DNA from: an uncultured Gammaproteobacteria bacterium
GTDB taxonomy: Bacteria; Pseudomonadota; Gammaproteobacteria; HyVt-429
DNA length: 64,000 bases
Reading direction: 5' to 3'
Assembly (NCBI GenBank): GCA_947259975.1
Contig: CAMYOD010000037.1
Span: 73,522 to 137,521 of the forward strand
How positions within the stretch are numbered: the stretch's first letter is position 1; the number at the start of each line of letters is the position of its first letter. This document shows positions 57,490 to 64,000 of this stretch, piece after piece. The notes under the pieces are model-generated. The model was not told the DNA's origin and searched no databases. It was given only the letters and a program-made list of their open reading frames with translations. The position numbers and the translations under genes are program-made.

Positions 57490-58965
57490 CTAGCCTTTAC
57501 TCTCGCCGCGATCATCGGCCGCTGCCAGCGCACGCCTGTACAGCCCCACGTAACGTGTCGCGCTACGACGCCAACTGAAATCCTGTTGCATACCGTGGCG
57601 CATGATTTGTCGCCATCGGGCAGGGTCGGAATACAGCGTAAGGGCCCGGCGTACGGCTTCTGCAAGCGCTTCCGAGCTCGCCTCCGCAAACACAATGCCA
57701 CTGGCGGTTCCATCCGCGAGCGTCGCCGCGTTGGTATCCACAACCGAATCCTTGAGTCCACCCGTGCTGCGCACGATGGGCAGGGTGCCATAGCGAAGGC
57801 TATACAGCTGGTTCAGTCCGCAAGGTTCAAAGCGCGACGGCATCAGAAACATATCCGCGCCACTTTCGATCTGGTGTGCGAGCGATTCGTTGTAACCGAT
57901 AAACACAGCCAGTTGCTGGGGATAGCGGTCCGCCAGTTCACGTAGTCGCTGTTCAAACCGCGCCTCACCACTGCCGAGGATGATGAATTGCAGCTTTCTG
58001 GGCATCAATTGCGGGATTGCCGCGGTAATGAGGTCGACACCCTTTTGTTCGACCAGCCGACCCACGGTGCCAATGAGCGCGGCATCGGGATCAGCGGGCA
58101 GGCCGGCGAGCCTTTGCAGATCCTGTTTCGACGCTTTTTTTCCATCCAGGTCGGCCACGTCGAAGTGATTTGTGGTCAGGGTGTCGGTAGCCGGATTCCA
58201 GACGTCATAGTCGACGCCGTTAAGAATACCCGTAAGACGATCACGGCGCTGTGACAGCAAGGAGTCGAGTCCGCAGCCGTATTCCGGAGTACAGATTTCC
58301 GCAGCGTAGCTCGGACTGACAGTCGTGATCCAGTCCGCGAACACCAGACCGCCTTTGATGAATGAAAGGTTGTCGTAGAATTCCAGACCTTCGATGCCCC
58401 ATAAATGCGCGGGCAAGCCAAGTGACTCGAAGCGGTCGGCGGGAAACAGGCCCTGGTAAGCCAGATTGTGAATGGTGAACACCGTCGCCGGCCGCTCCGG
58501 TTCGTTCCCCAGGAGCGCAGGAATCAAACCGCTTTGCCAGTCGTTGCAGTGCACTACGTCCGGGCGCCAGTCGAGATCTGCATCGTTCATTGCAATACTG
58601 CAGCCCGCGCGACATAGAATCGCAAAGCGCTCGGCGTTGTCGTACCACTCCCGGCCCTGCGCATCGAGGTAGGGATGTCCTGGACGGTCGTAGGCGGGCG
58701 GATAATCAACCAGCCAGACCGGTACCGCCGCATCTGGCAGCCGTGACTGCAGTAATCTCGCCGTACCGCCGATTGATGGCAGGGTGAGGTCGGCGACCAC
58801 TTTGAAGCCGTGGTCGTGGATAGCGATGGCCTGGTAGCCCGGCAGCAGAATGCGCACATCATGCCCCAGGGCAGCCAGTGCCTTGGGCAGGCTCCCGCCG
58901 ACGTCGGCAAGTCCGCCGGTTTTTATGAATGGAGTCGCTTCACTGGCGACAAACAGAATTTTCAT
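57490..58965 (-). CDS. glgA: Glycogen synthase
   Basis: Uses ADP-glucose to extend glycogen. The 491-residue GT5 enzyme begins MKILFVASEATPFIKTGGLADVGGSLPKAL, with the KTGGLADV substrate-binding motif, and ends with the catalytic SRFEPCGLNQLYS region. The ATG at 58965 is the family start; the open frame continues to 59049. It lies 88 bp downstream of glgB on the same strand and converges with panD. Confidence 0.94.
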   Translation of the reverse strand: MKILFVASEATPFIKTGGLADVGGSLPKALAALGHDVRILLPGYQAIAIHDHGFKVVADLTLPSIGGTARLLQSRLPDAAVPVWLVDYPPAYDRPGHPYLDAQGREWYDNAERFAILCRAGCSIAMNDADLDWRPDVVHCNDWQSGLIPALLGNEPERPATVFTIHNLAYQGLFPADRFESLGLPAHLWGIEGLEFYDNLSFIKGGLVFADWITTVSPSYAAEICTPEYGCGLDSLLSQRRDRLTGILNGVDYDVWNPATDTLTTNHFDVADLDGKKASKQDLQRLAGLPADPDAALIGTVGRLVEQKGVDLITAAIPQLMPRKLQFIILGSGEARFEQRLRELADRYPQQLAVFIGYNESLAHQIESGADMFLMPSRFEPCGLNQLYSLRYGTLPIVRSTGGLKDSVVDTNAATLADGTASGIVFAEASSEALAEAVRRALTLYSDPARWRQIMRHGMQQDFSWRRSATRYVGLYRRALAAADDRGESKG

Positions 58966-59053
58966 CGAGTATTGCGGATCAATTCGAACGCGCCTGACGG
59001 TATCTCCCCGGCGACGTCCGTTGCCGGTCGTCGCCCGGACTTCGGCCATGCGA

Positions 59054-61255
59054 TCAGTCGGCGGTCAAGGAAAATACCACTGCGGCGAGCGGCGGCAGGG
59101 TGACGTTGATCGAGCAGGGATGACCCATCCAGGGGAATGTCTCGGCGTCGACGCCGCCACCGTTACCGACATTTCCGCCGCCGAACATCGTGGCGTCCGT
59201 GTTTAGAATCTCGTGGTAATAGCCGGGCTGTGGCACACCGATGCGATAGTTGTGGCGCGTGACCGGTGTGAAGTTGAGTACTATGACCAGGAACTCGTCA
59301 TCACGTTTGCGCAGGTAGGTTAGTACTGACTGCTCGGCATCATGACAGTCGATCCACTCGAAACCCTGCCAATCAAAATCGTTGAAGTGCAAACAGGTGC
59401 GGCTGCCGTAGAGCCGGTTGAGTTCACGGACCAATGCCTGAATACCTTTATGTTCGGGATAATCGAGGACATACCAATCGAGCGTTTGGTCGTGACTCCA
59501 TTCAGGACCCTGTGCGAACTCACAGCCCATAAACATCAATTTTTTGCCTGGATGCGTGAATTGGTAGGCGTATAACAGACGCAGATTGGCGCGCCGCTGC
59601 CAGTCGTCTCCCGGCATCTTGTATAACATCGATGCCTTGCCATGAACGACTTCATCATGCGAAAAGGGCAGCACAAAGTTTTCCGTGAATGCATAAAGCA
59701 TACTGAAGGTTAGTTTGTCGTGGTGATAGCGACGATGAATCGGATCAAGATGAAAATACTCCAGGCTGTCGTTCATCCACCCCATATTCCATTTGAGCGT
59801 GAAACCCAGGCCGCCGAGGTAAGTCGGGCGCGATACCATGGGCCAGGAAGTGGATTCCTCTGCCATCGTCAGGCTGCCCGGGCACTGCTCATGGGTTACG
59901 CGATTGAGTTCGCGTAAAAACTCGACAGCCTCGAGATTTTCATTGCCGCCGTATTGGTTTGGTAACCACTCACCCTCGCTGCGGGAATAATCCAAATACA
60001 ACATTGAGGCCACGGCGTCGACCCGCAAGCCGTCAATGTGAAATTCCTCGAGCCAGAAGACAGCGTTGGATAGCAGGAAGTTTTTGACCTCGGCACGTCC
60101 GTAGTTGAATACCAGCGTACCCCATTCCCGGTGCTCGCTACGTCGTGGATCTTCGTGTTCATACAGCGCAGTCCCATCGTAGCGTGCCAGCCCGTGCGGA
60201 TCTTTCGGAAAATGCGCGGGCACCCAGTCGAGGAAGACACCAATGTCGTGTTTATGGCAGTAGTCTACGAAGTAGCGGAAATCATCGGCGCTGCCAAACC
60301 GGCTGGTAACGGCGTAATAGCCCACCGGTTGATAGCCCCAGGAGGCGTCGAGCGGATGTTCGGAGATTGGCAATAACTCGATGTGGGTAAAACCCAGGTC
60401 CTTGACGTAAGGGACCATACGCCGCGCCAGTTCGCGAAAATCGAGAAACTGACCCTCCGCGTCCCGTTGCCACGAGCCAAGGTGCACCTCATAGACTGAA
60501 ATCGGCCGGCTTAGCCAGTCGGCCTCCTGACGCTGCTGCATCCACGTCTGATCCTGCCAGTCATGCGTGGTTTCCGGGTTAACGATCGATGCGGTATTGG
60601 GACGTACTTCATAGCGCTGACCGTAGGGGTCCGATTTGGTATGCAGTGCACCCGAATCGCGATTGCGAATCTCAAATTTGTAAAGCGTCCCCACATTGAG
60701 GCCGGGGATGAACAACTCCCATACACCGCTGGCACCGCGGCTGCGCATGGGGTGGGCACGCCCGTCCCAGTCGTTCATGTCGCCGACCACGCTGACCCGT
60801 TGCGCATTGGGCGCCCAGGTCGCAAAGCGCACACCCGCGACGCCGTCTACATGACAGTGATGGGCACCGAGCACCCGATAGATATGCCAATGCCGGCCCT
60901 CGGCGAACAAATGGAGATCGTATTCCGATACCACGGGCGGAAAGCAATAGGGGTCGAAGGCGGTGTGCTCGTGACCGTGGCGATCGCGCCAGGCGACCTG
61001 ATAGCGGTCGGGCAGGGCGTCTGCCGGGCCCCGCCACTCGAACAGGCTGGTGTCGGGGATACGCCGCATCGCCGCATCGGCCTCGATAAGACGGACGTCG
61101 GTCGCCCCGGGGATGTGGCTGCGCACCACGGCCCCGTCAGGGGTCGCATGCCTGCCGAGCACGGCAAAGGGGTCATGGTGACGCGCCTCGATCACCGACT
61201 CCAATTCCGGTGTCAGGGCCTCACTGTTTTTTGCGGCACTGGGTTTCAATTTCAT
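59054..61255 (-). CDS. glgB: 1,4-alpha-glucan branching enzyme
   Basis: GH13 enzyme of 733 residues that introduces alpha-1,6 branches. An N-terminal CBM48 region is followed by the barrel with conserved [17 protein letters not shown], the nucleophile Asp in [17 protein letters not shown] and the acid Glu in MAEESTSWP, then [12 protein letters not shown]. Together with glgA it forms a minus-strand operon. Divergent from glgC, with an AT-rich 156-bp interval. Confidence 0.95.
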   Translation of the reverse strand: MKLKPSAAKNSEALTPELESVIEARHHDPFAVLGRHATPDGAVVRSHIPGATDVRLIEADAAMRRIPDTSLFEWRGPADALPDRYQVAWRDRHGHEHTAFDPYCFPPVVSEYDLHLFAEGRHWHIYRVLGAHHCHVDGVAGVRFATWAPNAQRVSVVGDMNDWDGRAHPMRSRGASGVWELFIPGLNVGTLYKFEIRNRDSGALHTKSDPYGQRYEVRPNTASIVNPETTHDWQDQTWMQQRQEADWLSRPISVYEVHLGSWQRDAEGQFLDFRELARRMVPYVKDLGFTHIELLPISEHPLDASWGYQPVGYYAVTSRFGSADDFRYFVDYCHKHDIGVFLDWVPAHFPKDPHGLARYDGTALYEHEDPRRSEHREWGTLVFNYGRAEVKNFLLSNAVFWLEEFHIDGLRVDAVASMLYLDYSRSEGEWLPNQYGGNENLEAVEFLRELNRVTHEQCPGSLTMAEESTSWPMVSRPTYLGGLGFTLKWNMGWMNDSLEYFHLDPIHRRYHHDKLTFSMLYAFTENFVLPFSHDEVVHGKASMLYKMPGDDWQRRANLRLLYAYQFTHPGKKLMFMGCEFAQGPEWSHDQTLDWYVLDYPEHKGIQALVRELNRLYGSRTCLHFNDFDWQGFEWIDCHDAEQSVLTYLRKRDDEFLVIVLNFTPVTRHNYRIGVPQPGYYHEILNTDATMFGGGNVGNGGGVDAETFPWMGHPCSINVTLPPLAAVVFSLTAD

Positions 61256-61411
61256 TGCAGCATCAGGCTAATGGTCGAGTGTTACGGTTTGTTTTTCCGT
61301 CGCGTATCAATATTTAATGTTAACATATAGCTTCTTTTCGTGAGTCGCCGGATTCCGCGCAGGTTACCTCCGGCAACGGGCGCTCACAGGATCCGTTTGG
61401 AGGCGGTATCA
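61256..61411. promoter_or_regulatory. AT-rich divergent region between glgB and glgC
   Basis: About 60 bp around 61290-61335 is notably AT-rich (ATATTTAATGTTAACATAT) in this GC-rich DNA and must hold promoters for glgBA and glgC. I could not assign -35/-10 pairs with confidence. A good GGAGG at 61398 serves glgC. Confidence 0.45.
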
Positions 61412-62680
61412 ATGGGTTCCGACAGCAACCCCCGTTTTGTAAGTCGACTCACACGAGAAACGCTGGCCCTGATTCTGGCCGGCGGCCGCGGTTCCCGCCT
61501 CAAGCATCTGACCCTTTGGCGTACGAAACCGGCGGTGCCCTTCGGCGGGAAATTCCGCATTATCGATTTCGCCCTCTCCAATTGCGTTAACTCCGGTATC
61601 AGGCGCATCGGTGTACTGACGCAATACAAGGCGCACTCACTCATCCAGCATATCCATCGCGGCTGGAGCTTTCTGCGCGGTGAGCTGGGCGAATTTATCG
61701 AGTTGCTGCCCGCATCGCAACGTATCGAAACGTCCTGGTACGCCGGTACTGCGGATGCGGTGTATCAGAATCTCGATATCGTGCGTAACCATGATCCGAG
61801 CTATATCCTGGTGCTGGCGGGCGACCATATTTACAAGATGGACTACGGCCCAATGATTGCGCATCACGTGGAGCATGGCGCGGACATGACCGTCGGTTGT
61901 ATCGAGGTCGATCTCGAGCGTGCGCGCGAATTCGGTGTCATGAGTGTCAACGGCGACGGCCGCATCATCGATTTCGTTGAAAAGCCGGATCAGCCGGAGC
62001 CCATCCCAGGGCGTGACGATGTCGCACTCGGCTCCATGGGTATCTATGTGTTCAATGCCGCGTTCTTGTTCGAACAATTGATCAAGGATGCGGACAGCAG
62101 TCACTCATCGCACGATTTCGGCAAGGATATTATTCCTTCCGCGATTGAGAAATATCGTGTGATGGCCTATCCGTTTCGTGATGTGCAGACACAGAAACAA
62201 TCCTACTGGCGCGATGTGGGTACGGTGGATGCCTTTTGGGAGGCGAATCTCGAACTCATCGGTATTACCCCGGAGCTTAATCTTTACGATGACGTATGGC
62301 CGATCTGGACCTATCAGGAGCAGCTGCCGCCGGCGAAATTCATTTTCGACGAGGACGAGCGTCGCGGCATGGCGGTCGACTCCATGGTCTCCGGGGGATG
62401 CATCATTTCCGGGGCGACCGTGCGCGACTCGCTAGTGTTCTCCGGCGTGCGCGTCAATTCCTACTCGACGGTGGAGAAGTCGGTGGTGCTGCCAAATGTG
62501 GACATCGGCCGTTATTGCACGGTGAAAAATGCGGTCATCGATAAGGGCTGTCACATTCCAGAGGGGATGGTGATCGGCGAGGATGCGGAGGAAGACGCCA
62601 GTCGTTTCTATGTGAGCCCGGGCGGCGTTGTGCTCGTCACACCCGAGATGTTGGGCCAGGAGTTGCACCATGTCCGCTGA
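61412..62680 (+). CDS. glgC: Glucose-1-phosphate adenylyltransferase
   Basis: Produces ADP-glucose, the regulated step of glycogen synthesis. From ATG 61412 the protein has 422 residues, with [34 protein letters not shown], the [12 protein letters not shown] catalytic Asp, and the FVEKPDQPE segment. The C-terminal beta-helix carries [31 protein letters not shown] precedes the ATG by 9 bp; an earlier ATG at 61340 would add an unusual N-terminus. Overlaps the next gene by 11 bp. Confidence 0.95.
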   Translation: MGSDSNPRFVSRLTRETLALILAGGRGSRLKHLTLWRTKPAVPFGGKFRIIDFALSNCVNSGIRRIGVLTQYKAHSLIQHIHRGWSFLRGELGEFIELLPASQRIETSWYAGTADAVYQNLDIVRNHDPSYILVLAGDHIYKMDYGPMIAHHVEHGADMTVGCIEVDLERAREFGVMSVNGDGRIIDFVEKPDQPEPIPGRDDVALGSMGIYVFNAAFLFEQLIKDADSSHSSHDFGKDIIPSAIEKYRVMAYPFRDVQTQKQSYWRDVGTVDAFWEANLELIGITPELNLYDDVWPIWTYQEQLPPAKFIFDEDERRGMAVDSMVSGGCIISGATVRDSLVFSGVRVNSYSTVEKSVVLPNVDIGRYCTVKNAVIDKGCHIPEGMVIGEDAEEDASRFYVSPGGVVLVTPEMLGQELHHVR

Positions 62681-64000
62681 GCCGCACCTCAAGGTGGTGC
62701 TGTGCTGGCATATGCACCAACCGGAATACCGGGACCTCTCCAGTCGCGAATACCAGTTACCCTGGACCTATCTGCATGCGATCAAGGACTATGTCGACAT
62801 GGCTTCGCACCTGGAAGCGAATCCCGGGGCCCGTGCAGTGGTCAATTTCGCACCCATCTTACTGGACCAGATTGCGGACTATGCGCAGCAGGTGAACGGC
62901 TTTCTCGAGGGCGGTACGCCCATCGCGGACCCGGTGCTGGGCGCATTGGATCGGGCGGTGCTGCCGTCCGATCCTGAGCAGCGTGTCAGCCTGATTCGTG
63001 CTTGTCTGCGGGCGAACGAAAAGCACCTGATCGATCCGTTTCCACCGTTTCGCCGCCTTGCCGATCTTGCCACGCATCTGCTTGAGCATCCGGATGCCGC
63101 AATCTATCTTTCGGAGCAGTACCTTGCCGATATTCTGGTGTGGTACCACCTGGTCTGGGTGGGCGAGACCGTGCGTCGACAGGACCCACGGATCACAGTG
63201 CTGGTAGAGAAGGGCACGGGCTTCAGTTTACAGGATCGGCGCCAACTTCTGGGCGTGATCGGGGAATTGCTCGCCGGTGTGATCGGTCGCTACAAACGGC
63301 TTGCCGAAGCGGGGCAGATTGAGTTGTCCATGACTCCCTATGCGCATCCGATTGTGCCTTTACTGCTGGATCTGCAGTCCGCGCGCGAGGCCATGCCCGA
63401 CGTCCAGCTGCCGGTGGCGGAAAGCTATCCCGGCGGCGCGGAGCGCGCCCAATGGCATATTCGGCGCGGAATCGAGCGGTTTGAACAGTACTTCGACATC
63501 CGGCCGCAGGGTTGCTGGCCGTCGGAAGGCAGTGTAAGCGTGGACACATTGCGTTTGCTCGAAAAGGAAGGCTTCCAGTGGGCGGCATCCGGCGGCAGCG
63601 TGCTCAGCAACAGCCTGGCCGCGTCCGCGAGTGCGGGCGAGACCCAGGCGCGATGTGTCCATCGTGGCTATCGACTGAGCAAAGGCAAACTGGGGTGTTT
63701 CTTTCGTGACGATGGATTGTCCGATCTGGTCGGTTTTACGTATTCGGATTGGCATGCGGACGATGCCGTATTGGATTTGATCCGCCATCTGGAGAACATT
63801 GCGGAATCCTGTCGGGAAAACCCGCACAGCGTGGTGTCAATCATCCTCGATGGCGAAAACGCATGGGAGTATTACCCCAATAACGGATACTATTTTCTGT
63901 CCGCCTTGTACGAGAAGCTTGCCGACCACCCGCAACTGGAGTTGACGACCTTCGCTGACTATTTACGCGATCGTCCGACGATCGTGGAACTTCCGAATCT
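62670..64000 (+). CDS. Glycoside hydrolase family 57 enzyme, 3' end outside the window
   Basis: Partial protein of 443 residues, in frame to the window end. GH57 motifs: [12 protein letters not shown] at the N-terminus, [21 protein letters not shown] near residue 280 with the likely nucleophile Glu, and the acid/base region [12 protein letters not shown]57 enzymes include alpha-amylases, branching enzymes and transferases acting on alpha-glucans; its place after glgC suggests glycogen or maltodextrin remodelling. It overlaps glgC, so translation is coupled. Confidence 0.87.
   Translation, partial: MSAEPHLKVVLCWHMHQPEYRDLSSREYQLPWTYLHAIKDYVDMASHLEANPGARAVVNFAPILLDQIADYAQQVNGFLEGGTPIADPVLGALDRAVLPSDPEQRVSLIRACLRANEKHLIDPFPPFRRLADLATHLLEHPDAAIYLSEQYLADILVWYHLVWVGETVRRQDPRITVLVEKGTGFSLQDRRQLLGVIGELLAGVIGRYKRLAEAGQIELSMTPYAHPIVPLLLDLQSAREAMPDVQLPVAESYPGGAERAQWHIRRGIERFEQYFDIRPQGCWPSEGSVSVDTLRLLEKEGFQWAASGGSVLSNSLAASASAGETQARCVHRGYRLSKGKLGCFFRDDGLSDLVGFTYSDWHADDAVLDLIRHLENIAESCRENPHSVVSIILDGENAWEYYPNNGYYFLSALYEKLADHPQLELTTFADYLRDRPTIVELPN

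Overview
The window is a gene-dense, GC-rich chromosomal segment of a gammaproteobacterium. I count about 66 protein genes, four tRNA genes and one gene fragment. The gene order supports this placement: mltD-gloB-yafS-like-rnhA-dnaQ, ffh/ypjD/corB-like, rpsP-rimM-trmD-rplS, pcnB-folK-dck-panBCD, gltX beside tRNAs, and ilvHC-psd-pssA-leuA. That last arrangement is one I associate with Ectothiorhodospiraceae/Chromatiales-type sulfur or autotrophic bacteria. The lineage is an inference from synteny, since there is no rRNA here. I saw no phage, CRISPR array, transposase gene or secondary-metabolite cluster.

Layout. 1-4.8 kb: branched-chain amino acid genes (ilvH, ilvC, leuA) with two phospholipid genes (psd, pssA) between them, and a small Leu-rich leader-like ORF before leuA. 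4.9-11.9 kb: family-4 uracil-DNA glycosylase, rimI, the mltD/gloB and yafS/rnhA/dnaQ block, a pentapeptide-repeat protein and a thioredoxin. 12-15.4 kb: TraB/GumN-like protein, a 3' fragment of an nhaD antiporter gene, and acs. 15.6-21.2 kb: a metallo-beta-lactamase fold protein, a lone CheR, and a zinc-uptake-like operon (His-rich small protein, porin, binding protein, permease) with no ATPase gene. 21.2-30 kb: tRNA-Val, gltX, tRNA-Ala, tRNA-Glu, rfbCD, yoaA, a Wza-like export protein, kbp, a DUF4332 protein and a HerA-like ATPase. 31-41.7 kb: a sigma-54 response regulator, tsaB, a CorB-like protein, two anion permeases, ypjD and ffh. 41.7-46.5 kb: a c-di-GMP enzyme coupled to a PhnD-like binding protein, then a secreted unknown and a TlpA-like protein. 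46.5-57.5 kb: the S16/L19 operon, a TPR protein, ogt, xerD, cnoX, tRNA-Glu, and the pcnB-to-pan cluster. 57.5-64 kb: glycogen genes glgBA, glgC and a GH57 enzyme cut by the window end.

The least ordinary material is outside the housekeeping genes. A family of GC-rich, hairpin-forming intergenic repeats recurs at five or more places. One copy (15581-15716) is bounded by a perfect 23-bp inverted repeat. Another (about 21334-21496) has been split by a nested 86-bp palindromic REPIN-like element. Two copies in the same orientation flank a sulfate-permease-type pair that separates corB-like and ypjD, genes that are neighbours in E. coli. Other points of interest are the candidate leucine leader peptide, the SulP transporter with an extra coiled-coil-like segment, the binding protein/c-di-GMP enzyme pair, and the zinc operon without ATPase but followed by cheR. 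No wholly new multi-gene defence or metabolic system is evident.
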